A stretch of DNA of 14,802 nucleotides from an uncultured Clostridia bacterium (GTDB lineage Bacteria > Bacillota > Clostridia > Oscillospirales > Ruminococcaceae), in contig CANEHP010000036.1 of the NCBI GenBank assembly GCA_947427325.1, positions 1 to 14,802 on the forward strand. Direction: 5' to 3'. Position numbers and translations under genes: made by a program. The notes under the pieces were generated by a model, which saw only the letters and a list, made by a program, of their open reading frames with translations, searched no databases and was not told the DNA's origin. Below are positions 7,699 to 13,588 of this stretch, piece after piece. Position 1 is the first letter of the stretch. Every line of letters starts with the position of its first letter.

Positions 7699-7740
7699 AT
7701 TATAACACTTCAAATGTGTGCTGTCAATAGCTTGCATTTG
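7699..7740 (-). promoter_or_regulatory. Promoter and operator of the MarR gene
   Basis: On the minus strand TTGACA (7727-7722) and TATAAT (7704-7699) are both perfect consensus with a 17-base spacer. The inverted repeat CAAATG (7711-7716) / CATTTG (7735-7740), with inner GCT/AGC, covers the -35 box and spacer, indicating autoregulation. Confidence 0.85.
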
Positions 7741-7751
7741 ATTTTCACGTA

Positions 7752-7775
7752 TAATTCACAATTGTATGTGAATTA
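7752..7775. repeat. Perfect inverted repeat between marR and the 72-residue gene
   Basis: TAATTCACA-ATTGTA-TGTGAATTA has 9-bp perfect arms and a 6-base centre. No T tract follows on either strand, so an operator is more likely than a terminator. Which protein would bind is unknown. Confidence 0.5.
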
Positions 7776-7846
7776 AAAAGATATCTAATAGACCCTTTAG
7801 TAATAACCCCAACATATACATAAAAATAATTGCGCAGTAAATCTTG

Positions 7847-8065
7847 TTATTCTTCGGAGTCTAACTTCTCTACAGCATATTTCAGCCATTCCTCCGGCGT
7901 AGGAACATCGCCCTTGCAGGGAATAGCCTCCCACGATTTACGCTTTTCCGGGTCGGGATCGTGAAGCCCCTGTTCAATTCGTTCTGAGATAATCTTTTTC
8001 ATTTCTTCTACAGTAATATTTCTTTCACGAGCCATTCGCTCAAAGAAATTCTCTGTTTGCTCCAT
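7847..8065 (-). CDS. Small acidic protein of unknown function
   Basis: This 72-residue protein is mainly helical and charged: a start helix (MEQTENFFERMARERN), then ITVEEMKKIISERIEQGL, a short DPDPEKRKSWEAIPC stretch, and TPEEWLKYAVEKL. It looks like a family of short Firmicute proteins with a VEEM/VEEI helix and a PTPEEW end, sometimes labelled Spo0A-C-terminal-like, but I do not trust that label and no function is assigned. ATG 8065 is chosen because GGAGG sits 7 bases upstream; an upstream in-frame ATG at 8122 has no binding site and would add residues of unrelated composition. It is divergent from the broken XRE regulator and shares its regulatory region. Confidence 0.8.
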   Translation of the reverse strand: MEQTENFFERMARERNITVEEMKKIISERIEQGLHDPDPEKRKSWEAIPCKGDVPTPEEWLKYAVEKLDSEE

Positions 8066-8120
8066 ATATAAACCTCCGTGTTTTCTAACAGTATTCCCAT
8101 CATGCTTAAAAAGTAAACGC

Positions 8121-8204
8121 ATTATATCCCTTTTGGGAAATCTATTATCTACCTATTGTGACTATTATACCACCTTTTCGGAGATTATAATAGATACAAA
8201 AGGG
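8121..8204. promoter_or_regulatory. Divergent regulatory region with long inverted repeat
   Basis: TATAAT occurs on the minus strand at 8126-8121 (for the 72-residue gene) and on the plus strand at 8186-8191 (for the XRE gene); the -35 boxes are poor for both. CCCTTTTG (8128-8135) plus ATCTATTAT (8140-8148) are mirrored by ATAATAGAT (8187-8195) plus CAAAAGGG (8197-8204). The arms touch both -10 boxes, as expected for operators of one regulator acting on both genes. Confidence 0.55.
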
Positions 8205-8215
8205 TAGGTAAGAAT

Positions 8216-8518
8216 ATGGATGCACAAAAAAGAATCAGGCAGTTGATGGACGAACGGGGCTGAACAGATTACCGGCTGGCGAAGGAAGCGAACCTTTCCC
8301 ATTCCACAGTTACAAATATGTTCAACAGAAATAACGCACCGACGCTGCCGACATTGGAAGCGGTATGCAAAGCTTTCGGAATTACTCTCGCACAGTTCTT
8401 CTCAGAAGGTGATGAACCACACGCACTAACACCGGAACAGCAGGAGCTATTCTCAAAGTGGAGTACTTTAAGTGATGAGCAGAAGCGATTGCTGCTCAAT
8501 CTTATGAATACGATGTAA
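8216..8518 (+). pseudogene. XRE-family helix-turn-helix regulator with in-frame TGA
   Basis: The gene reads MDAQKRIRQLMDERG-stop-TDYRLAKEANLSHSTVTNMF and continues through NRNNAPTLPTLEAVCKAFG and a helical tail to TAA 8518, 100 codons in all. TGA at 8261-8263 is codon 16; relatives I recognise have Trp here (RGWT-YRLAKE), so a single TGG to TGA change explains it. The rest of the HTH, including the recognition helix SHSTVTNMF and the PTLPTLEAVCKAFGITLAQFF segment, is free of further damage. This suggests a recent mutation, or restart at an internal codon giving a truncated protein. Normal TGG and terminal TGA codons elsewhere argue against recoding. Confidence 0.8.
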
Positions 8519-8564
8519 AAGCACATTGAACCTCTGAACCGTGAGGCACAATGCGCTTTTTCTT
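8518..8564 (+). terminator. Terminator after the XRE gene
   Basis: AAAGCACATTG (8518-8528) pairs with CAATGCGCTTT (8549-8559) apart from one A/C mismatch. An inner CCTC/GAGG pairing extends the stem, and a T run follows at once. It overlaps the stop codon region. Confidence 0.85.
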
Positions 8565-8581
8565 TGCCGTTTTGCTATCTT

Positions 8582-8632
8582 TGAACGATTACTGCTAAAA
8601 ATGAACGATTACTCTAAAATTGAACGAATACT
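8582..8632 (+). repeat. Three direct repeats TGAACGATTACT
   Basis: TGAACGATTACT at 8582-8593 and 8602-8613, and TGAACGAATACT at 8621-8632, have periods of 20 and 19 bases. They lie in non-coding DNA just after a terminator. Spaced repeats of this kind occur as protein-binding sites and at IS21-type element ends, but no transposase is adjacent. Confidence 0.7.
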
Positions 8633-8667
8633 TTTTAGGTTTTGACCCATTTTCCTCTTGAAAACGC

Positions 8668-8700
8668 AAAAATGCCGCCCCAAAACACGCTTGAGACGGC
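8668..8700 (-). terminator. Possible second terminator downstream of the tRNA
   Basis: The minus-strand GCCGTCTCAA ... TTGGGGCGGC forms an imperfect stem with two mismatches, followed by ATTTTTGCG. It could be a back-up terminator for the tRNA transcript or a remnant of a lost gene end. Confidence 0.4.
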
Positions 8701-8762
8701 TGAAAATCTCTATATGAAAATGTGAAAAGTCTGAAAAAGCCCATAGAATAAGGCTTTTCGGG

Positions 8763-8802
8763 CAAAAAGAAAGAACGCTAACTTTGTATCAAAATTAGCG
8801 TT
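8763..8802 (-). terminator. Terminator of the tRNA-Ser gene
   Basis: The minus-strand AACGCTAATTTT-GATAC-AAAGTTAGCGTT stem (one mismatch) is followed by CTTTCTTTTT, beginning seven bases after the encoded CCA end of the tRNA. Confidence 0.85.
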
Positions 8803-8808
8803 ATTATT

Positions 8809-8899
8809 TGGCGGAGATGGAGAGATTCGAACTCTCGAAACAGTTTCCCGTTTACATGATTTCCAATCATGCGCCCTCGACCAACTAGGCGACATCTCC
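8809..8899 (-). tRNA. tRNA-Ser(GGA)
   Basis: A class II tRNA of 91 bases. The acceptor arms GGAGATG (8899-8893) and CATCTCC (8819-8813) pair fully, discriminator G is at 8812 and CCA is encoded at 8811-8809. The anticodon stem CATGAT/ATCATG encloses TTGGAAA with anticodon GGA, reading UCC/UCU Ser codons. The long variable arm (ACGGGAAACTGT-like) and the T arm GAGAG-TTCGAAT-CTCTC are as expected for tRNA-Ser. It has its own promoter and terminator, so it is a single-gene unit. Confidence 0.97.
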
Positions 8900-8950
8900 A
8901 TTATAAGGTCGAAATAAACATAAAAGAATTTATTTTCATACAACGTTATA

Positions 8951-8979
8951 ATTATATCACAACAACCTTTTGTTGTCAA
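8951..8979 (-). promoter_or_regulatory. Promoter of tRNA-Ser
   Basis: TTGACA (8979-8974) and TATAAT (8956-8951) on the minus strand are perfect sigma-A boxes with a 17-base spacer. The spacer itself contains AACAAAAGGTTGTT, a small inverted repeat that may be chance. Confidence 0.9.
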
Positions 8980-9305
8980 CCGATTTCTTAAAATTTAGTA
9001 ATAAATGGTATCCTTAACGCAAGCCAATCAGCCGTGTGCCAATGAAAAACCGGCTGCTTTATCTTCAAAGACGCAAGCCGGAAAAATACACGATAGAGGA
9101 GTTAAAAACGCCTGTTTGACAATATTTTGTGAGTTATTGGAATAATCGGCGTGCCGCCTGCGGTAAAATGCGGACATTATTATGCGGTTAACGCCTTTGC
9201 ATAAACGCCCGCACAATATCTGCATCACTTACGCTCTGCGGCTGTTTGTGCAAAAATCAACTAAATTTGTTTGAAATTTTTCTGCATAAAGCGTATCAAG
9301 CGATA
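8980..9305. other. Gene-free stretch without recognised content
   Basis: About 325 bases with no supportable gene. It is locally richer in GC than the neighbouring promoters and contains CAGCCG ... CGGCTG (near 9029-9056), able to form a weak hairpin, and the word CGCAAGCC twice. A 46-codon plus-strand frame (9005-9145) has no ribosome binding site. It may be decayed gene or repeat DNA. Confidence 0.5.
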
Positions 9306-9333
9306 TTGACAAAAATCATTTTTATGGTATAAT
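9306..9333 (+). promoter_or_regulatory. Promoter of the VOC-family gene
   Basis: TTGACA (9306-9311) and TATAAT (9328-9333) with a 16-base spacer on the plus strand, 57 bases before the start codon at 9390. Confidence 0.85.
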
Positions 9334-9389
9334 TTTCCCCGGTACAAGTTAGCAAGACGGTATTTATCTAACGGCACAGGAGATCGGCT

Positions 9390-9939
9390 ATGAAAAATTA
9401 TACACAGGTTTATGTTAAAAACAGTATTGAGGCCGCAGAATTGTATTGCAAGGCTTTTGGGGCTGAGGTGACGAGAGAATTTTATAATGAAACTAATACG
9501 GCTTATGAGCATTGCGAACTGTCTGTAAACGGAGAGGGATTTTTGGCATTGGCAGAGGCTTCAAATCCTTGTGATATCGATGTAGTCCACAAGAATAAAT
9601 GGGAAACTATGACATTTAGAGCGTGTTCACATAAAATCAGTATGCAGATTTTCGTGCATAATTTTGTTGCCTGCAAGGCAAAATTTTGCAGGAATATGGT
9701 CATATTTCAAAAAATTTTAACGAAGCAGGCGGCAAAATTTGCCGAAAAGATGCATACTGAGCTTTATGTGAATACGCTCTAATGTATTTGAGATGGGCAG
9801 CGAAGAAGCCGTTTGCAATGCATTTCGCATTTTAAGTGACGGTGGAGTGATCATTGAGCCAATCCATGAACTCGCATGGAGTAAATGCTGTGCAACCGTT
9901 ATTGATAAGTATGGTGTTTGCTGGTGGATTTCAATCTGA
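9390..9939 (+). pseudogene. VOC-family (PhnB/glyoxalase-like) protein, split by a repeat element
   Basis: The 5' part (9390-9617) encodes 76 residues with the VOC start plan: QVYVKNSIEAAELYCKAFGA, then CELSVNGEGFLALAEA and WETMTF. The 3' part resumes at 9781 as NVFEMGSEEAVCNAF, RILSDGGVIIEPIHEL and DKYGVCWWISI, ending at TGA 9939. Joined at the TA target they give a continuous ~128-residue protein of normal PhnB-like length. The 161-bp inverted-repeat element between them shifts the frame and adds a foreign tail ending at TAA 9782. The family forms dimers of beta-alpha-beta-beta-beta modules; the substrate of this one is unknown. ATG 9390 has AGGAG at good distance and a strong promoter. Confidence 0.85.
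9617..9781. mobile_element. MITE-like inverted-repeat element (copy 1) in the VOC gene
   Basis: Ends GAGCGTGTTCACATAAA (from 9619) and TTTATGTGAATACGCTC (to 9779) are inverted with one mismatch in 17. Similarity continues inward (TCAGTATGCA, then TTTTCG) for about 37 bases. TA flanks each side (9617-9618, 9780-9781), and removing one TA plus the element restores the VOC reading frame. The 161-bp interior has no transposase. It is shaped like a non-autonomous element moved by a TA-targeting transposase such as the IS630/mariner type, or an IS5 subgroup. Confidence 0.85.
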
Positions 9940-10020
9940 CAGCCTCGGGTTTGCAGTCTAACAAACGTCCAAAATAAGCCTGAACATCAAACCGTGCAAA
10001 TGTCAATAATATCCAAAAGG

Positions 10021-10065
10021 GAAAGGAAGTATTGACATGAGAACAAGCAAAAACATTATCGCTTA
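10021..10065 (+). other. Start-codon remnant before the second repeat element
   Basis: AAAGGAAG followed 8 bases later by ATG (10037) and codons MRTSKNIIA, then a stop at the TA where the second inverted-repeat element begins. This looks like the beginning of a gene cut off by insertion. No continuation is visible beyond the element, so the rest is lost, or the start is chance. ATGAGAACAAG here is also the inverse complement of the element end CTTGTTCTCAT. Confidence 0.35.
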
Positions 10066-10228
10066 AAACTTGTTCTCATAGGAATGGTGTGCGGATTTTC
10101 GAGCAAATTTTGTGGAGGACAAGGAAAAATTCCGCAGGAATACTCGTGTATTTCAAAGAATTTTGACGCAGTCATCGGCAAAATTTGCCGAAAAGATGCG
10201 TGCCAATTTCTATGAGAACAAGTTTTTA
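10066..10228. mobile_element. MITE-like inverted-repeat element (copy 2)
   Basis: About 160 bp, with inverted ends AAACTTGTTCTCATAG (from 10066) and CTATGAGAACAAGTTT (to 10225) and TA on both sides. The interior aligns with copy 1 along its length: ATTTTCG near the left end at the same offset, GCAGGAATA, ATTTCAAA, GGCAAAATTTGCCGAAAAGA. The ends differ from copy 1 in sequence but not in position. An alternative right limit is TA 10244-10245, because ACACGCCC-TA resembles the outer end ACGCTC-TA of copy 1. No transposase is encoded. Confidence 0.75.
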
Positions 10229-10257
10229 GTTTCAGACACGCCCTAATTATCCCAAAA

Positions 10258-10923
10258 TTATGAAATAGTTCCGTCTTCTATTTTAACTTTACGTCCGCAT
10301 CTTTCGGCAGCAGCCAAATCATGTGTGACAATAATTATCGAAGCGCCTGTTTTTAAGTTAATGCTTGAAAACAAATCCATTATATCATTTGTTGTTTTGG
10401 AATCCACAGCTCCTGTCGGCTCGTCGGCAAGTATAACCTTCGCATTCATAACTATCGCCCTTGCAATGGCAACACGCTGGCGCTGTCCTCCGCTTAAGAG
10501 ATTGGCTTTTTGCTTAAGCTTGTCGGACAGCCCCACTGCGCAAAGAGTTTCCTTTGCTCTTTGTGTCGCTGCTTTTCCCGTTTCGCCCGCTATTGTTAAT
10601 GGTAGAGCCACATTTTTCAGAGCGTTCATTTCCCCGATCAAGCCATAATCCTGAAGGACTATGCCTATCTCCCTGTTTCTTATTTGCGCTTTTTTTGATT
10701 CGCTCATTGCGGATACGTCAATACCGTTATAAAAATATTTTCCGGAGTCCTGTGTATCAAGCATTGCAATAATATGGAGAAGCGTGGATTTTCCCGAACC
10801 CGAAGGTCCTGTTACGGAAATCATTTCTCCGTCGTTTACAGTAAGACTTACATCGGAAAGCGCTTGGATTACATTCTCCTTACCGTTTGAAAAGCTTTTG
10901 CATATATTTTCAATCTGTATCAT
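10258..10923 (-). CDS. ABC transporter ATPase (MacB/LolD type)
   Basis: This 221-residue stand-alone ATPase contains Walker A GPSGSGKST (39-47), Q-loop Q91 in GIVLQDYGL, signature LSGGQRQRVAIARA (143-156), Walker B VILADEP (163-169) and switch His201. It powers the two FtsX-type permeases encoded just upstream, at the inner face of the membrane; the family exports peptides, lipoproteins or antimicrobials, or transmits mechanical signals rather than pumping. ATG 10923 (MIQIENICKSF) is chosen over an in-frame ATG at 10941 because AAAGGAAG lies at normal distance before the former and overlaps the latter. It is last in its operon and looks intact. Confidence 0.93.
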   Translation of the reverse strand: MIQIENICKSFSNGKENVIQALSDVSLTVNDGEMISVTGPSGSGKSTLLHIIAMLDTQDSGKYFYNGIDVSAMSESKKAQIRNREIGIVLQDYGLIGEMNALKNVALPLTIAGETGKAATQRAKETLCAVGLSDKLKQKANLLSGGQRQRVAIARAIVMNAKVILADEPTGAVDSKTTNDIMDLFSSINLKTGASIIIVTHDLAAAERCGRKVKIEDGTIS

Positions 10924-10962
10924 TATGGTTCTTCCTTTCATAAAAATGCTGTGGAAACGAAG

Positions 10963-12234
10963 CTATGCTTTTTTGTAAAAGCCGATTATACTGGAGCTTT
11001 TTCTGCATACATAAGCGGCCGCAATTCCAAAGAATGTCGATATTAAAAACAGCGCCCAAATCGCAAAATATATAAGCTCATTATAACCGTAAAAGCTTTC
11101 GTGAGTTAGAAAATGGACCGTATACGGCGCCAGCCATAACCCGATTAGCAGTGCCGGTATTACAATCAGGAGGAAAGATGCGATATTTATTAGCAGCAGC
11201 TTCCATAATGACATTCCGCAAAGATTCATAATTGAAAGTACATGCTGCTTTTGTTTTACATTCATTATTAAGTAACCTATATAGTTGAAAAAAAGCACTA
11301 AAAGCAACAAAACCATTACAACCAATCGCCAGCGTAAATTTGTAAAGGTTACATGGTAATATTGTTTCTTTAGACCGTTATACTCTGCAAAGCCGTAAGT
11401 GTTGGTATTTTTGCTGTTCAGCGTTTTGATATCTTCGGACAGAGTACTTATGCTGTTATCAAAAGCGAAAGCTGCCGATGTTTTTTTGACTATCGGCAAA
11501 AAATCACATTCGGCTGCTATAATATAACCAACGTTGTCATATTTTTTTATATTCCAACCGATAACGTTTAAACTCGCTTGCTCAATACGCGAAGGAAAGG
11601 AAACTATATCTATTACGGTGCTGTCTTTATCCAGTATGCCTGTTATTTCACATTCAACATCAAGATCGCTGCGTTGAATCCATGTTCCGTCGTCAAATGT
11701 ACTCACGTCTTTGCTTGAACAACGGATTTTATCGCCTATGCTGTGAACACTGCTCATATTCGGGCTTATTATAACAGGAAGAATATCGGATTCCGCCTTT
11801 TTAAAATTTCCTTCGGAAAGCTTGAGATTGATATCGTTAAAAAGATCCTCCGATATAAGAAGCATATAAATCGAGCCCAAAGCTTCAGCATTTTCTTTAT
11901 TTTCATTATCCCTATTTGACAGGGAGATCTTGTTGGATTCCGTCATATATACTTTCGGATTCTCACCGTATTTTTCGGCAAAATCCGATTTAAGCTTGTC
12001 AATATCCAGCCCTTTGCTTACGCCCTCGTACTCGGAGCAGTATATCAGTTCACTGTAATCCGGGAGGGTTTTTTCTATTCCCGAGGAAAAAACGACGGCG
12101 TTGCTAATGGGCAGCAGAGTAGCCACCGTAACCATTACTATAAAGCTAAGCTCCAGAAAAAGGAAAAATTCCCGTACCAATTTTTTTGACCATAGCATTC
12201 TTATCAGTTTAAGCGTGCAGATTATTTTATTCAT
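10963..12234 (-). CDS. FtsX/MacB-type ABC permease (second)
   Basis: This 423-residue protein has one N-terminal membrane segment (about 23-48), a large outer domain of ~250 residues, then three membrane segments in the FtsX-like C-terminal domain. The first of these is near VVMVLLLLVLFFNYIGYLIM, followed by the cytoplasmic loop QKQHVLSIMNLCGMSLWKLLLIN that couples to the ATPase, and later ALLIGLWLAP and LIYFAIWALFLISTFFGIAA. This is the MacB-type mechanotransmission architecture. It overlaps the upstream permease by four bases (ATGA), consistent with coupled translation and heterodimer formation. The outer domain has no similarity I recognise, which fits a substrate-specific or sensor part. 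Confidence 0.88.
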   Translation of the reverse strand: MNKIICTLKLIRMLWSKKLVREFFLFLELSFIVMVTVATLLPISNAVVFSSGIEKTLPDYSELIYCSEYEGVSKGLDIDKLKSDFAEKYGENPKVYMTESNKISLSNRDNENKENAEALGSIYMLLISEDLFNDINLKLSEGNFKKAESDILPVIISPNMSSVHSIGDKIRCSSKDVSTFDDGTWIQRSDLDVECEITGILDKDSTVIDIVSFPSRIEQASLNVIGWNIKKYDNVGYIIAAECDFLPIVKKTSAAFAFDNSISTLSEDIKTLNSKNTNTYGFAEYNGLKKQYYHVTFTNLRWRLVVMVLLLLVLFFNYIGYLIMNVKQKQHVLSIMNLCGMSLWKLLLINIASFLLIVIPALLIGLWLAPYTVHFLTHESFYGYNELIYFAIWALFLISTFFGIAAAYVCRKSSSIIGFYKKA

Positions 12235-13358
12235 TCGCCGATACCCCCTTGAAAAATCAGGTTTTTGCGTATCTGCTTTCGGGCGACGAGTGAAAGCAGG
12301 ACAAAGGAAATTGCGACGGTAATTAAAATTTCCAAAATATTGGGCATTCGTTCAACAAAAATAATCGACAGCGGTACTTTAAAGAGCAGCTGTGTCAACA
12401 AAGAGATAACCTCGCCGATAACGGAAATCACAAAAATTTCCAAAACGGAATAAGCCCTTATTCGCCGTTTTGACAGTCCGCAGATTTGATATACATACAC
12501 AATTTGACGCTGCTCGGAAATCCATATTGACATGATATTCGCCAACGATATTCCGATTGCAAACGCCAAAATAAATCCAAAAGGCGCCCATGCAACAGCT
12601 AAAAATAATCTGTTAAAATCGCTGCTGTTATTGGAAGCGGTTATTTCGCAATTTGGAAATTCAATTTTCAGCTTTTCGTAAGCCTTAAGATACTGACTGT
12701 GGTTTATGTCAACAAAATGCAGCAGAACCACGTCGGGTTCATACCCGTTTTTTCTGAATCCTTTGTAAGGAACCATCATATACGACTGACGTTTTTTGCT
12801 GTGCTGCGCAAGATCTTGTCCTATGACGGTTTGCGTGCTGTCGCTCCCAACCGCATCAAGAAAAACACTTGAATGCAGGAAGCCCATGCCGATGATGCTG
12901 TAGTCGATTTTATCGACGGTGATGCTGTCGCCGATACTTAAAGACTTATCTTCATAGTCGTGCCAATGCACATAAATGACATTTTCGCCATTTTCCATTT
13001 CCTCGTTGGTAAATCTTCTTCCCGCTATATGAGAGCCCCAGCGTCTTGTGTCCTCTGTTCCGTCCCAGCCTATCAATGTTGACATATTCTCAAGCTCTTT
13101 AAAATAAAGCACGCTTCCCACCTTATATTCCGTGATCTCCCGGGCGCGCTTAAGCAAATCCTCCGCTTTTGTCTTACCGTCCATATTTGAAAACGTAACA
13201 GTTGAATACATTGTAGCGTTTAATTGATTATAATACATTGATTCGGCATATCCGAACATTACGTTGATGCAAAACAGAGATACCGTAACAAACAAAATTA
13301 ACATTATAAACAGAGTCTTTTTTGCAAAGAACGAATTTCTTAAAAATTGAAAAAACAT
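12231..13358 (-). CDS. FtsX/MacB-type ABC permease (first)
   Basis: This 375-residue protein has the same plan as its neighbour: membrane segment at 15-37 (TLFIMLILFVTVSLFCINVM), outer domain at about 40-250, then a three-helix FtsX-like domain starting AVAWAPFGFILAFAIGISLA. The coupling loop is SEQRQIVYVYQICGLSKRRIRAYSVL, containing the R-I-Y...CG-S pattern of this permease family. ATG 13358 is preceded by AGGAG at 7 bases. It probably forms a heterodimer with the next permease and uses the ATPase at the end of the operon. Outer-domain contents include YVHWHDYEDKSLSIGDSI, typical of the extracellular MacB periplasmic-core fold. Confidence 0.88.
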   Translation of the reverse strand: MFFQFLRNSFFAKKTLFIMLILFVTVSLFCINVMFGYAESMYYNQLNATMYSTVTFSNMDGKTKAEDLLKRAREITEYKVGSVLYFKELENMSTLIGWDGTEDTRRWGSHIAGRRFTNEEMENGENVIYVHWHDYEDKSLSIGDSITVDKIDYSIIGMGFLHSSVFLDAVGSDSTQTVIGQDLAQHSKKRQSYMMVPYKGFRKNGYEPDVVLLHFVDINHSQYLKAYEKLKIEFPNCEITASNNSSDFNRLFLAVAWAPFGFILAFAIGISLANIMSIWISEQRQIVYVYQICGLSKRRIRAYSVLEIFVISVIGEVISLLTQLLFKVPLSIIFVERMPNILEILITVAISFVLLSLVARKQIRKNLIFQGGIGE

Positions 13359-13398
13359 ATATCTCTCCTAAAAATGTTTTTCTTATGATTGAAAGCAT

Positions 13399-13482
13399 TC
13401 ATATATTTAAGACTGCGACAGTGCCAACCAATCCAAACGATAATACGATGACTAACAGAAGTGATACTATTTTTTTTACCAT
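13399..13482 (-). CDS. 27-residue hydrophobic peptide upstream of the export genes
   Basis: ATG 13482 with GAAGGAAAAG upstream starts MVKKIVSLLLVIVLSFGLVG, followed by TVAVLNI and TGA 13399. It has two lysines and then one continuous hydrophobic helix of about 22 residues, like a signal peptide with almost no mature part, or a single-span small membrane protein. It lies 40 bases before the first permease, in the same direction, and is probably co-transcribed. It could be a regulatory small protein of the transporter, a signalling or toxic peptide exported by it, or a leader. Shortness makes the call uncertain; the binding site and codon use support it. Confidence 0.55.
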   Translation of the reverse strand: MVKKIVSLLLVIVLSFGLVGTVAVLNI

Positions 13483-13529
13483 AACTTTTCCTTCTTTCAA
13501 AATTTTTTAGGGAGAGTTTTTCCCCTCCT

Positions 13530-13558
13530 ATAATATAAAACAATTTCAGAGGGCAAAA
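13530..13558 (-). promoter_or_regulatory. Weak candidate promoter of the export operon
   Basis: Minus-strand TTTTGC (13558-13553) and TATTAT (13535-13530) with a 17-base spacer. The -35 box is poor. If the adjacent ECF sigma factor drives this operon its motif would lie in 13485-13588, but I cannot identify it with confidence. A/T-rich tracts fill the rest of the gap. Confidence 0.3.
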
Positions 13559-13588
13559 CTGGAACAAAAAATAAAAATTTTTTTGCAT

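Noticed and set aside
8261..8263. TGA in the XRE gene as recoded Trp or selenocysteine
   Set aside because: TGG is used normally for Trp throughout, TGA ends several intact genes, and no SECIS-like hairpin is evident after the codon; a nonsense mutation is simpler.
8582..8632. Triple repeat as a CRISPR array
   Set aside because: Repeats of 12 bases with 7-8 base gaps are far too short, and no cas genes are present.
8809..8899. tRNA-Ser as an attachment site for an integrated element
   Set aside because: No repeat of the tRNA 3' end was seen elsewhere in the window, and the only integrase piece is broken and 4.6 kb away.
8710..8979. 89-codon minus-strand frame
   Set aside because: It spans the tRNA-Ser gene, its promoter and its terminator, so coding use is not credible.
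9005..9145. 46-codon plus-strand frame in the gene-free patch
   Set aside because: No ribosome binding site, no promoter at a useful distance and no recognisable motif.
9390..9782. Continuous 130-codon frame read as one VOC protein with a lysine-rich tail
   Set aside because: The last ~54 codons are translated from the inverted-repeat element; the true VOC end is found after it in another frame.
13505..13531. GGAGGGG ... CTCTCCC upstream of the small peptide as a terminator or riboswitch
   Set aside because: Only three to four pairs form without mismatches and no T tract follows; the AGGAGG-like word is not at a useful distance from a start codon.
13340..13588. 82-codon minus-strand frame ahead of the permeases
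   Set aside because: It starts in an A/T-rich non-coding gap and overlaps the small peptide gene in another frame without its own ribosome binding site.
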